DNA from: Symbiodinium natans
Taxonomy: Eukaryota; Sar; Dinophyceae; Suessiales; Symbiodiniaceae
DNA length: 64,000 nt
Direction of reading: 5' to 3'
Assembly (NCBI GenBank): GCA_905221605.1
Contig: CAJNDS010000173.1
Location: 1 to 64,000 of the forward strand
Shown here: positions 12,230 through 35,584 of the stretch, piece after piece
Numbering within the stretch: position 1 is the first letter of the stretch
How the letters are laid out: each line of letters begins with the position of its first letter
Position numbers and translations under genes: made by a program
The notes under the pieces: generated by a model
The model's input: only the letters and a program-made list of their open reading frames with translations
Databases searched by the model: none
Told to the model about the DNA's origin: nothing

Positions 12230-15200
12230 CTAGGGGGCGGCGTCAGTGAAGACCCATTGCCCCTACCACCTACTCCACCCCATCCAAAGCTCGACCGGCC
12301 CCCAGTGCATCCCCGCCCGCTTGCCCTACCCCCACCACCCACGCACCCCGCCCCCCGCTCCTTCCCTTGCCCAAGCCCCCCACGCACCCCGCCATGCTTC
12401 TCATGGACCCATGGCTCCTCCCAGTGCATGCCCGCCCGCTTTCCCTACCCCCACCACCCACGCACCCCGCCCCCCGCCCATCCGCCCTTCCCGCTCCGCA
12501 TACTCCTTCCCTTGCCCAAGCCCCCCACGCACCCCGCCATGCTTCTCATGGACCCATGCCTCCTTCCCGCTCCGCATACTCCCCCCCTTGCCCAAGCCCC
12601 CCACGCACCCCGCCATGCTTCTCATGGACCCATGGCTCCTGGTCCATTCTTCATCCCTCCTATTTATGGTCCCTGCTCCACCCCAACACCCCCCCCACCC
12701 TGCCCCCGCCCATGCTTGTCATGGACCCATGCTTCATGGCTCCACCCCCCCCCCACCCCCCCCAACCCCCCCCACCCCCACCCCACCCCCACGCTTGTCC
12801 ATGGCCCAGCTCCCCAACCCCCACCCCCACCCCCACCGCCCCCACCCCCACCCCCCCACCCCCACGCACCCCGCCCCCCACTGGACCCATGGCTCCTGGC
12901 CCCATTGGCTCATGGTCCACGGCCCATGGATGTGGCTTCTCAGCTGACTTTAAAGGGCCCCAGTGCATGCCCGCCCCCTCCGCCCGCTGCCCGCTCCGCC
13001 CTCCGCCCTTCCAGCTCCGCCTACTCCCCCCTTGGCCCATGCTCCCACTCTCCATCCCCTCGACCTCCCCCGCTTGGCCCGCTTGCTCTACCCCACCACC
13101 CACGCACCACCGTTCCCCGCCCATCCGCCCTTCCCGCTCTCCCCTTGCCCAAGCCCCCCACGCACCCCGCCATGCTTCTCATGGACCCATGGCTCCTGGT
13201 CCCATTCTTTATCCCTCGACCTGCATGGCTGCCAATGCTGGTCCTAGCATACTCCCCCCTTGCCCAAGCCCCCCACGCACCCCGCCATGCTTCTCATGGA
13301 CCCATGGCTCCTGGTCCCATTCTTCATGCCTCGACCTGCATGGCTGCCAATGCTGGTCAAAAAAATGGCCCCTGCTCCACCCCCACCCCCAACCCCCACC
13401 CCCACCCCGCACGCACCCTGCCACCCCCAACCCCCACCCCCCACCCCCCCCCCCCCCCCCCCCCCCCCGCCCGCCACGTTTGAGGGCCTCCCCCTGCCAC
13501 GTTTCAGGGCCACTGGCTACCTTCTTTCAGATGTTTTTAAGGGGCTCCAGCGCATGCCCGCCCCCACCGCCCCCACCGCCCCCACCGCCCACACCCCCAC
13601 GCACCCACACTTCCAACCCCACGCACCCCGCCCCCCACTGGACCCATGGCTCCTGGCCCCATTCGCATGGATGTGGCTTCTCAGCTGACTTTAAGGCCCC
13701 AGTGCATGCCCAGGCCCTCCGCCCGCTCCGCCCTCCGCCCTTCCAGCTCCGCCTACTCCCCTTTGACCCATGCTCCCACTCTCCATCCCCTTGACCTACC
13801 CCTCATGGACCCAGCTCCCTACCCCTTACCCCTCACGCTCCTGGCCCCATTGGCTCATGGTCCACGGCCCATGGATGTGGCTTCTCAGCTGACTTTAAAG
13901 GCCCCAGTGCATGCCGGGCGGCCCCTGCTCCACCCCAACCCCCAACCCCCACCCCCCACGCCGTACGCACCCTGCCACCCCCAACCCCCAACCCCCACCC
14001 CCACACTTCCAACCCCCACCCCCACCCCCCACGCACCCCGCCCCCCACTGAACCCATGGCTCCTGGCCCCATTGGCTCACGGTCCACGGCCCATGGATGT
14101 GGCTTCTCAGCTGACTTTAAAGGGCCCCAGTGCATGCCCCGCCCGCTCCCACTCTCCATCCCCTTGACCTACCCCTCATACCCAGCCCCATGTTCCTCAT
14201 GGACCCGGCTCCTGGCCCCATAGCTCCCCATTCATTATGGTCCGTGGCTTCTCCGCCCCTACCCCCACCACCTCTGCCCTTCCCGCTCCGCATACTCCCT
14301 CCCTTGCCCAAGCCCCCCACACACCCCGCCATGCTTCTCATGGACCCATGGCTCCTGGTCCCATTCTTCATCCCTCCACCTGCATGGCTGCCAATGCTGG
14401 TCCGAAAAATGGCCCCTCACCCCGCACGCACCCTGCCCTTGTCATGGACCCATGGCTCCTGGCCCCATGGCTCCACCCCCACCCCCAACCCCCACCCCCC
14501 CCACCCCCCACGCACCCCGCCCCCCACTGGACCCATGGCTCCTGGCCCCATTGGCTCATGGTCCACGGCCCGTGGATGTGGCTTCTCAGCTGACTTCTTG
14601 ACCTACCCCTCATGGACCCAGCTCCCTACCCCTTACCCCTCACGCTCCTGGCCCTCATGGTCCACGGCCCATGGATGTGGCAATGCCTGGGCCCTCCGCC
14701 CGCTCCGCCCGCTCCCCTCCGCCCTTCCAGCTCCGCCTACTCCCCTTTCATCCCCTTGACCTACCCCTCATGGACCCAGCTCCTCATGGACCCATGGCTC
14801 CTGGCCCGATGGCTCCCCTCCGCCCTTTCCGCATACATTCCCCTTGCCCAAGCCCCCCACGCACCCCGCCATGCTTTTCATGGACCTATGCCTCCTGGTC
14901 CCATTCTTCATCCCTTGAGGCCCACCCACCCGCAACCCCCACCCCCACCCCGCGCGCACCCTGCCCCGCCGCATGGGCCCCTTGCTCCTGGCATCATGGC
15001 TCCACCCCCACCCCCAACCCCCACCCCCACACACCCCACCCTTTCCACACTTCCAACCCCCACCCCCAACCCCCACGCACCCCGCGCCCCCCACCCCCCC
15101 CCCCCCCGGACCCATGGCTCATGGCCCCATTGGCTCCCATTCTTCTCCTCGACCTGCATGGCTGCCAATGCTGGTCCTATAAATGGCCCCTGCTCCACCC

Positions 15201-15700
15201 CAACCCCCAACCCCCACCCCATACCGTACGCACTGCCACCCCACCCCCAACCCCCCCCCCCCCCCACCCACACTTCCAACCCCCACCCCCCACGCACCCC
15301 GCCCCCCCACTGAACCCATGGCTCCTGGCCCCATTGGCTCATGGTCCACGGCCCATGGATGTGGCTTCTCAGCTGACTTTAAAGGGCCCCAGTGCATGCC
15401 CGGGCCCTCCGCCCGCTCCGCCCGCTCCGCCCGCTCCGCCCGCTCCGCCCTCCACCCTTCCCACTCTCCATCCCCTTGACCTACCCCTCATACCCAGCTC
15501 CCTACCCCTTACCCCTCACGCACCCATGCCCCTCATGGACCCCATTCATTATGGTCCACTGCCCAAGCAGGTGGCTTCTCCGCCCCTCCCCCACCACCTC
15601 TGCCCTTCCCGCTCCGCATACTCCCTCCCTTGCCCAAGCCCCCCACGCACCCCGCCATGCTTCTCATGGACCCATGGCTCCTGGTCCCATTCTTCATCCC
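12230..15700. repeat. C-rich modular repeat array
   Basis: About 3.4 kb in which the plus strand is extremely C-rich and purine-poor. Several modules recur in varying order. The block containing TGGCTTCTCAGCTGACTT occurs near 12931, 13671, 13875, 14101, 14578 and 15361. GCATGGCTGCCAATGCTGGTC-type blocks occur near 13222, 13336, 14383 and 15160. Blocks with CCATGCTTCTCATGGACC occur near 12390, 12537, 12616, 13168, 13285, 14329 and 15655. They are separated by CCCCCAC-type low complexity. The long Pro-rich open frames on the plus strand are a by-product of the composition. It lies between telomere-like tracts, probably within or beyond the 3' part of the NVL transcription unit. Confidence 0.85.
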
Positions 15701-15702
15701 CG

Positions 15703-15866
15703 CTTACGGCGGTTTAGGGGTTCGGGTTTGTGGTGTCGAGTTTGGGGTGTACGTTGAGGCCTCAGGTTCAAGTCTCCTGGTTACGGGGGTTTAGGGTTTG
15801 GGGGTTTGGGGTTTCAGGGTTGCGGGTTTCGGGTTTGCGGTTTGCGGTTTTAGATTTGGGGTTTAG
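15703..15866. repeat. Degenerate TTTAGGG telomere-like tract
   Basis: After GCTTACG comes a run of GGTTTAGGG, GGGTTTGGGG, GGGTTTCGGG and GGTTTGCGG variants. Orientation is opposite to the tract at 11402, so the two face outward from the C-rich array. Confidence 0.7.
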
Positions 15867-15942
15867 CCCCAACTCCCTGCGCATCAGGGCTCCATGTTTC
15901 GCCCCCCTGAACTCTACAACCTGACCAAGCCCTGCGCATATA

Positions 15943-15944
<2 letters not shown>

Positions 15945-15974
<30 letters not shown>
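15945..15974. repeat. (TA)n microsatellite
   Basis: About 15 TA dinucleotides directly before the hairpin-containing repeat. Confidence 0.95.
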
Positions 15975-15980
<6 letters not shown>

Positions 15981-16350
15981 CCGCGGCCGGAGCCCACAGT
16001 GCCTTGGCCCCCCTTGGAGGGGGTCGGCGGCACTGGCGGTAGCCATTAAATCGGGCAGCGCGAGGTCCCCAAAGGACCGAGCAAATGCGGACCTTTTAGC
16101 CCGGGTCGTCCCGGGAATAGCCTTGCTGGCCTCTGGCCTTCTGCGAAGCAGAATTAGGCCGGACGCCAGTGCCGCTGACCCCCGCGTGCCGCCGGTGAAC
16201 GGTTTTTTTTTCGTGGTTTTTTGCGTCGCCACGGAGGCCCCCAGAGGGCGCGCATCATGAGCATCAGCAGGTCCAGCCCGGGACCCCCAGGCGCGCATCA
16301 GGAGCATCAGCGGCTCCCGGGGCGGGACCCCGGGGGGGCATCCGGGGCTA
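15975..16350. repeat. GC-rich repeat element with inverted arms
   Basis: GGGGTCGGCGGCACTGGC at 16020-16037 pairs with GCCAGTGCCGCTGACCCC at 16165-16182 (17 of 18 positions), giving a stem with a loop of about 127 bases. To the right, a GCGCGCATCA(T/G)GAGCATCAGC unit occurs twice (~16247 and ~16291). A T8 tract at 16203-16210 is A8 on the minus strand. This looks like a non-autonomous dispersed element, but the family cannot be named from one copy. Confidence 0.5.
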
Positions 16351-16354
16351 GGAA

Positions 16355-16520
16355 AAAGGGAGTTTAGGGGCCTTATAAAGTGCTTAGAAACGTTAAGGGA
16401 GTCTAGGAGCCTCAAACGCTTAGAGATTTGAAGGGAGTTTAGGGGCCTGAAAATGCTTAGAAACTTAACGCTTAGAGATTTTAAGGGAGTTTAGGGGCCT
16501 CAACATGCTTAGAAACTGCT
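16355..16520. repeat. Three-copy tandem repeat (~55-75 bp unit)
   Basis: The unit AGGGAGTTTAGGGGCCT followed closely by ATGCTTAGAAACT recurs near 16358, 16432 and 16484, with AACGCTTAGAGATTT between copies. The AGTTTAGGGG core is telomere-like. Confidence 0.7.
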
Positions 16521-16638
16521 CGCCCCGGCTTCTGCGTGCGCTGCCCGCCCATGGGCGCAGCCCCTTAAAATAAATAAAAATGTATATACCTCGTGACTTT
16601 GGCCTTTGGTGGCTTGCTTGGCAAACCGGGCTACAGGC

Positions 16639-28159
<11,521 letters not shown>

Positions 28160-30970
28160 CGCACTCCATGCAGCCTACACTGCTTGTTACCGGATGGGTT
28201 GAAGCTACGGAAAGTACCATGTTGATCACGCCACTTCAGGTCAGCAGAAAATGTAGCAAAACTGAACCTGAGTGAAAATGGCACGCGGGGCAACTTCCGA
28301 AAGGAAAACGTATGAAACAGCGCTCAACAGCTGGGAAATCCGGCAACAGCCGGAGCAGCATAGCAGCACCTCCTTCCTCCGCTGGGATTTTCTGCAGTCG
28401 GCTCTGCCTGCTCTCAGCTCCGCCTGCGCTTGGTTCCTCTTGTCTCCTGTCAGATCGAAGATCGAAGCGCGAAGAGCGACGACGGAACAGCGACGACGGA
28501 ACATGCCAGAAACGTTCAGCACACTGCACCACCACGGCCTGCGAAAAAAGCTCGACCCCAAAGGCTCTTGGCCTGGTCATTGTCAGCGTCATCATCGGCA
28601 TCGCTGTCGCTCAGCGAGAACCACTCTCCTTTCTTGATGGCGCGCTTGGCCTTTGTCCGCGGTTTTTGAAGAGCCTACTGTGCTGAGATCACTGCCTTCA
28701 ACTCCAATCTCGGCCAGGGAACAACCACGACCAGGCTTCCGCGCTGACCTTTTGACAATGTGACACTGTGGAGCCGGAGTCGAGGCAGGTTACTCTCGCT
28801 CAGCCATGGGCTCTCCCGCAACTCGCAGTTCGAAGCAGGGCTCCTTAGATCCCACAGCCTCTTCAAGCCGCCAAAGCCCTTCTGAGCCTGAGCTCACAGC
28901 CTCGGGAGCTCAAGCTTCGGTGCAGTTTCCTCCGTGAAGATAACGGCCTCGAGGAGATTTCGCGCTTGCCAGCGCACTCCCAAGGCTCAGAGAGAGCTGG
29001 CCCCGAGTGGCCCCGAGACCCGCACCCCCTTCGGGACAGCCTTCAACGCATAGTGACCTCCAAAGAAAGTGCGCTTATCCCCCTTGGATGATGAGAGACT
29101 CCCACAAAACAAGCAAGACGAAAAGAACGAAAGCTCTCAGCACTCCAGGGACTCGCACCATCCACGTTTGTCATGTCGCAGGCTCCAGGGCGTGTGCCAT
29201 CCAGGTACCTCTACAGGAGAGAGGTAGTGCTTAAGTGTGAGAAGCAATGTGTGAGAGAACGCAATGTGAGAGCAATATGAAAGCAGAGCAAAGCTCTTTC
29301 ACACAGTGTGGGCGCACATGTCCCGGGCCACCTGGCACAATGGCAGCGGCCCCCGTGGCCGAACATGCTCTCGGCGCGATCGCTTTTGCTGTTGGAAACA
29401 AAGGCGAGCGAGGAGGAGAGGAGCAAGAGGGCCACCAGGTACCAGTAACGAGGCGGCAGAGGACAGGGAGAAAGCGACGCCAACCCAGCAAGGAAGGGGG
29501 GGGGAGGGGCGAGACTGAGGAGTGTCTGAAGCCGAAAATCCCATGAGCTTCCATCCATCGAACAAAATTTAAAGGCGCAACTGTAAAGACTGCTTTCTTG
29601 GAGGGCCGGCTCTAGCTCCAAACCCACTACCTCGGTATCTGCGTAGAGAACAGAACTCAGAGCTTAAACTTTACCCGTTCAAAAGTTCAAACCGAAAGTT
29701 GGCAATTGTGCGCTGGGACACGCCCTGGGGTCTCAGCGTCCGTGTGTGGACTTTTCAACTGTTTCAAAAATGTAAGTGTCGAACATGCATCTACAAACCT
29801 TTTACAAACCTGGAGAGCACTGGCGGGCTAACATTCGAACACGGGCTTGTTCTGCCTGGGGGATACCGTATGTACCGAGACTCCAATCGAAACTCGAGGT
29901 TTGACGGGTGGGATGGGGGAGGAAGAGAGGTGAAGGCGAGAGAAGGGTAGCAGGAACTGACGGGCTTCACTGGCGCCGCCCTCGGCGGGAGCTCGGCAGA
30001 TGCATATTTTACCATACCGGCGATATTCAGCTTTCATTCGATCGCGAAAGCTCGTGCACTTCAAACTATCGGCAGGACTCTCGAGCCACAGCAGACACCA
30101 CAACAAGACAACAAGAGGTTGTTCATCACTTAGCAAAGATCACGAAACAAGGATCTGAAACGATAACAGTCACAAGGGTGACCCCGTCACACCGATCCAT
30201 GTGACGGTTGACGAACGCCACGCCACCTTCTCGAGATTAAACCGGGATTTAAAACGTCGACGTTATGGGGCCGGCTTGCGGAAATCTTTGCCAACCTAGG
30301 CAGGAGCCAGAAAACACTTCCTCTCAGTAGCTCCTGCATGCGACATGAGACTTGTAAGCTTCGGCTTGCAGCAAAAAGACGACGCGAAGTGCTCATCACA
30401 GAGAAGTGGGAAACATCGTTCGGTCTATGCTCGACCGCAAACAGGTACAGCATTCTGGGACCCCGACACTTAGGGAGAGCTTGCAGTTCGCAGGGATGCA
30501 CGTGCTGTGCCACCAGAGTCTCGTATTGATGCCTGAGCTGGCTTCGACGAGCACAGATATGCTACGAGATATGCTGCGAGGGTGATCAGACATTTGCGAA
30601 ATACACGCAAAGCAGGGGCAAGGGCATAGGACGTCGCCCTCCACACAGTGCACTCGCACGTGACCTGTCCTCTTCAAAGACGGGTCCTGCAGCACTGGTG
30701 ACCTACTAGTGAGCCACACCATGCGCGAGCTCCACACTGACAGCTTTCCCGGAAACGTGCCCTGCCTTCAGCCGCAGCTCCTCGGTTGGCTTCAGTGTCC
30801 ACACCTCCGTTGCTTTTGTCAAAAGTCGTGGTGCTTTGGCTTGCGGGAGTCACCCAGCATTGGCTGACAACTTCGACTGTGAATACTCACTTCAGAACTT
30901 GTCACTTCAGAATTAGTCACTTCTGGAACAAACTCTTTATCCCTACGCAAGCATGGTCAAGCGAAGGATC
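28160..30970. other. No recognised gene
   Basis: Upstream flank of the NVL gene and downstream flank of the JmjC gene. Several 80-140 codon open frames exist on both strands, but none shows a recognisable motif or clear exon boundaries. Confidence 0.4.
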
Positions 30971-32413
30971 TTATAGCTCGCCCCGAGCAGAGAAGTCGGA
31001 TTCCACGGCAGCATCCAATTGCAGTGCCATGATCTCCCACTGCTGCACGGCGTCTCGTAATTTCTTCGGTAGGTCTGCGAGTTCATGCTGATCTTCAACG
31101 ACTGCCTCAAGACCCAACTGCATCCGCTGTCGGAGAATTCGGGGCACCTTTGCTTTAACTTCCGAGATGAGTGCTTTCCATAGGGAAACAACTGCTGTCC
31201 GCTCCGATTCTGTGACAGAGCCATCTCCATCCATATCAAGAAACACGCACAAATCCGACGACTGTTGAATCTTCTGCATGTCTGTTCTTTGTGCCCATTG
31301 AACAAGATGCTGCATGCGTGGCCACAAGGCATGGCAATCCGCTGTGAAGCGCAGCCGCGGCATGAAGGCCCGCATGAAGTTTGCAGGCATGGGATCGTCA
31401 AACTGCCAGGTGATGGAGGCAGCTGGCCCAACGCCCTCGGATAAAGTCTGATGAATGAAAGCAGGTCCGAAAAACAATGCATCTCCAGGAAAAAGCACAG
31501 CATCCTCAAAGAGATTCCATGACCGATGCTCGGATCTGTTGTAGATTTGCCCATCTTGATAGAGCTTCATAACGTGCGGGGCTGCTCGGGGTGAGATTGC
31601 TGCGACGCGCCATCGCTTCTCTCCACAGAGCTGCAAGCTCCATGTTGACTCGGGATGGACATCGACATGAGCTTTGGCGCCTGTGCTCTCGCCGCCACCC
31701 TGGACAAACCAGAACTCAGGAGTGTCTCGCAGACTTCTCATGTTGTTGCCTCGCATGAACTCTGGCACAACAGTATGGTTCTGAACGAATTCCAGCAGTT
31801 CCCGGGTCCAAGTCGGACTATAGTGAGAATCTAGACTAAGTTCGTGTGGACTGCGATACTGAACATCCTTAATGCCCACATAATACGGAGACGTCCCGGC
31901 ACCTGTCTTCTTTGCTTCGGGCAGATCAACCATCGAACTTGACATGATGTTATGCAAAGGCATCCATTGTGGCTGTTGACTTGCAGTGTCGGCATACTCT
32001 CGGCGGCCTTGCACATTTCGAAACAAGTCTTGATGACGGAAAAAGTCGCAGTCCCAGTTCTTCATGGGGTGGGCCTTACCCAGTCCTCTGACTACAAAGG
32101 GCCGCCCTTCCTGCACCAGTCGGTCGAAAGTCTCAGGTCTTAGAGAGTCTCTTGTGAAGTTGAGTATCGGGAATGCTCCCATCTTGTCCAGCGCTTGAAA
32201 GGAGCGTGCATCGTGGAGCCAGTACTGGGTCTCGGCGGGCTCCCAGCTTCGGATGTCGACATTCTTCGCATTCTCGGACTTTGCTTCGCCGCAACTGTAA
32301 CAATGTAACAAAACGCAACAACAAAACACGCGAAGCCGAGCTGCAAACATCGCGGCATCAAGAAGCTCTGGGCCAAACATACAGAATCCACCCGCTGCTG
32401 CCGGCGACAGCAT
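30971..32413 (-). CDS. Intronless JmjC/cupin-like oxygenase with EF-hand
   Basis: 480 codons without an intron. A hydrophobic stretch (~22-40, MFAARLRVFCCCVLLHCYS) suggests a signal peptide or anchor if translation starts at Met22 rather than Met1. Residues ~80-345 match the cupin/JmjC-like Fe(II)/2-oxoglutarate fold. FVVRGLG is the typical entry strand, and AHVDVHPESTWSLQLCGEKRW supplies the HxD pair (His249, Asp251). GDALFFGPAFIHQTL supplies the distal His321. C-terminal DMDGDGSVTESE (393-404) is a canonical 12-residue EF-hand loop with acidic residues at 1, 3, 5 and 12, suggesting calcium control. Family members hydroxylate proteins; the substrate here is unknown. The lack of introns, unlike its neighbours, suggests origin by retroposition. 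Confidence 0.85.
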   Translation of the reverse strand: MLSPAAAGGFCMFGPELLDAAMFAARLRVFCCCVLLHCYSCGEAKSENAKNVDIRSWEPAETQYWLHDARSFQALDKMGAFPILNFTRDSLRPETFDRLVQEGRPFVVRGLGKAHPMKNWDCDFFRHQDLFRNVQGRREYADTASQQPQWMPLHNIMSSSMVDLPEAKKTGAGTSPYYVGIKDVQYRSPHELSLDSHYSPTWTRELLEFVQNHTVVPEFMRGNNMRSLRDTPEFWFVQGGGESTGAKAHVDVHPESTWSLQLCGEKRWRVAAISPRAAPHVMKLYQDGQIYNRSEHRSWNLFEDAVLFPGDALFFGPAFIHQTLSEGVGPAASITWQFDDPMPANFMRAFMPRLRFTADCHALWPRMQHLVQWAQRTDMQKIQQSSDLCVFLDMDGDGSVTESERTAVVSLWKALISEVKAKVPRILRQRMQLGLEAVVEDQHELADLPKKLRDAVQQWEIMALQLDAAVESDFSARGEL

Positions 32414-35129
32414 GCTAGATAAACGCCATGCTATCTTTATGGGTCCGCCTTCTCACCTTTTAGCTGCACATGCCAGGTGCCGCTGTGCTGGATGGCATCC
32501 TTTGCTGGCAAAAAAAGGCAGCTCAAGACCAAGTATATAGAGCGTAAGCAGGCAGGCAACTGTATGCTCGGGTCGACCACGCAATCTGCGGTTGCCGGAA
32601 TTCCTGCAGAAAGCAATAAGCCCTCACTTGCCCGTGCATGACGACTAATAGCTTCAGCTAGGCTGTGCAATGTGGCTTCACACATGTAACAGGTTCTTCA
32701 GCTGCAGATCATCAGACGCCTTCCAAAAAACACCCATGCCGCATTGGAGTGCTTCGGCAACTTCGCCTTGGCTCCCCAGGGCCGACAGGGGGGAACCCTT
32801 TTGGAAGACCTTACCCATGCACGGGGCATAGGGATGCTTGGAACCATGGCTCTAACATGCTGCGAATTGCTGTGCGTTGTGCTTGGCCAGGCATCCCACG
32901 ACCTTGCCAGCTCTCTTGGGAGGCCTTGCAGGACTGATGCTTCCGCTGCTTCGGCTGCTTCGGCTGCTTCGGTGTTGGCCAGGTGGCTCTTTGAAGAAAG
33001 GCTCGCAGCAGAAACCCTCTGCTGGGCTATGGTTCTGAAAGTATCGAAGTTATTCAGGTTCGGTTCGGGCAGTAATCATGTCAGGGCTCGGCCGGCCAGG
33101 ATTTCAGATTCCGGGGCTTCAGGAGGGGTACTGGCATTGGGGCCGAATTCAGCTGCGGACAGCTTCACCTAGAAGTAAGCGCTCACACGAGAAGTGAGCG
33201 CACACACGGGCGGCGTCAAATTGGGATCTCCTGGCCCTATGATCTCCTATGACGTGGTGTCTGTGGGCGCGTTTGCCGCATGGATGTCCACCTAGCTGAA
33301 AGCCCGTGCACAGTTCTTTTTGACATTGCAACTGACACAGTATCTCTGCATAGCTGCTGGCAGCAAAGGCCGGCCTCTTGGTCAGGAATTTTGGTGCCTT
33401 GGATTCGCAGCTCAGCGTCCCGGCAGCAAAGGCAACAGTTCAATCGAGTTTCTGACCCCTCCAGGGAGGGTCTGCGACAAGAACTCCGACAGTGCCTGTC
33501 GGCTCCCTAAGTTCGTGACCGCGGCAGCATGTCACAGATGCAATGTCTCCTTACCGACAGGCCACTGAGAATACAGAAGCTTGGCCCCGGCACTCTGCAA
33601 GACAAAGGAAGCATACCAGGAACCTCCAACGAGACAGCAACTACAAAGCAAAAGCTGGGCACAGCAAAATGGAAAACGATGGCAGAAACGGCAGAAACAT
33701 GCGGAAACGAAAAATGGTAGAGCCATGTGCCTGCCTTGCGGGGCCCTCGCCGAGCCCAAGAGACGATGCAAAGCTGCCTTCGGAACCACTAGCTGTCACT
33801 AGCTTGCCCAAGCTTTCTGGGAACTATCAAGGGTCGCCGATTGCTTGCAGAACTTGTTTCTTGGTCTGGCGTATGGTTTCATAGCGGGCCGGCATCAAGT
33901 TGAGCATTTCCTCCCGCCGGAAACAAGACAAAAGTCATGCAGACCAAAAACGAAGAGCTCACCAACAAGCAAGCACATATTGCCGGCATAGACGCCGTCC
34001 CACAAGACTCGAACCCCCACTCCAAGACCACTCCAAAACAACCGCAAGGGCCGCAAGGGCCCAAAAGTGATTGCAATTCTGCACTTCACAGGGAGCATGC
34101 ACCCCCGGGAGCGAGGCGAAGAAGCAGCAGCTGCAGCAAAAATACCAAGAATGAGAATGATACTTACAACAAGAGGCTGTAGAGAAGTAGAGACGGTTGA
34201 CAGTACATGCCTTCCCACGGAAACTGGCCCTCCCTCCAGACATTGCCGAGTTGACATGATCTGAAAGTATGAAGGTTGGTCTCTGAGCTTGCGGCGTTTG
34301 ATGATTCAGGCTTTGGCAAAGTACCGCTGCTTTCCAGATCTCAAGCAAGCAATAAAGAAGTTCAGCTATCTTGTGACAGTGCAGAGTAGGACAGAAGTCT
34401 GAGCTCATGGGCTAAATGCTCGGCCTCAAAGCAGATTGGAGGTGGAAGGGCACAGCTCCAAAAGCAGCTCCGAGGGCAGACAACGGATCAAACACAGTCG
34501 CACATCCGGCAGCACCGTGAGTGAATATGAGTGAATATGCATGCATTGCTGTGCTTGGCCTTAAAGAATAAACAAGCCCTAACACGGTACGGCAGTCCAC
34601 CAATCCGCAGAGTGTCTGGCTTGCTGCCAAGCGCAACAGCTGTCCCAAGATTTCAAGACAACCCTTTTCGGTGTTTCCAGCAAGGAGACAGGATTGCGGC
34701 ACACATGTGCCGACCGAGTTTTGTGTGTGTGTGTGTGTGTTTTAAACCATCCTGCAATTGACCAGCTACGCCACGAGTCATCGAATCAACCCGCGTCGTG
34801 CTCGCCACACTGTGCTCTTGCTTGGCCCACGCCCAGATATCGTTGGCTCTTCAGCTTGTGGCTTGAGCTGGCTTCAGATGCCAGTCTGGCTGGGATGCTT
34901 GAGATTAGGAAATTCTGTCAGGCCGATTGTGGCCAAGCATTTCGGCGCCCTTCTCGGCCTTTTTCAACTCCATGAGCCTCACGCTCCATCAATTTAATGC
35001 GCCCCATTCGCCAGGGCACTCAGCATTGTGCGTGAAAGCTTTGCTACATTGAGTTGTGCAACTTCAGTTGCGTGTACACAAGTTTAGTCGAGGTTGCCCC
35101 ACTGCTAGCTCTGCTATCTGCTAATGCGG
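32414..35129. other. No recognised gene; (TG)n at 34721-34740
   Basis: No conserved motif found. A short GCTTCGGCT minisatellite lies near 32942-32972 and a (TG)n run at 34721-34740. A hydrophobic minus-strand segment near 34150-34200 was not convincing as a gene. Confidence 0.4.
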
Positions 35130-35441
35130 TCAGACAAAATTTAGGCAACAAACAGTGGCTAACAGAGGCTCATCGTTCCACTTCTCCGAGCTTGGGTGCC
35201 GTACGCAGCACAGAAGGATAGGCCTTGCAGGTCCAAGCTTGGCTGCGTCTTCAGTGCCAAATTGTGCCAAATTGTCCAACTCAAGAACTTGAAAGAACCT
35301 TTTTCTCTCCGCTGCGAAGTCACTGCGTTCTCCCGCATGCGAGCTATGCGCAGCCGCAGCATGCAGTCGAGTATGATTGCCAGCCTTGGAAACAGCTGTC
35401 ACAACTTCTTTAACTAGTCGCTTAGCCCTGTTGCACTCCAC
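35130..35441 (-). CDS. Possible exon of unknown protein
   Basis: 103 open codons ending in a TGA at 35130. The translation contains RAKRLVKEVVTAVSKAGN and a charged AAERKRFFQVLELDNLAQFG region with protein-like residue balance. No family recognised, no ATG at the beginning, so at best a 3' exon. Confidence 0.3.
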   Translation of the reverse strand: MECNRAKRLVKEVVTAVSKAGNHTRLHAAAAHSSHAGERSDFAAERKRFFQVLELDNLAQFGTEDAAKLGPARPILLCCVRHPSSEKWNDEPLLATVCCLNFV

Positions 35442-35584
35442 ACGTAGGAAGGCTCTTGCTCACGGGTGCAAACCAGTCTATGAAGACTGCTGGTGATTCT
35501 AGGAAAGCCCCAATCGAGAGTTGTCTTGACCGTAGAGCAGTATTGTATGGTGGCAATGGGGGTGCAAAATCACCCCTGATAATC

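Noticed and set aside
12176-13794. Very long Pro-rich open frames on the plus strand (435 and 475 codons, overlapping)
   Set aside because: They lie in a C-rich repeat array, are open in several frames at once and repeat the same DNA modules; composition artefact.
34000-34025. GGGTTCGAGTC on the minus strand, like a tRNA B box
   Set aside because: The flanking T-stem does not pair and no A box or acceptor stem fits.
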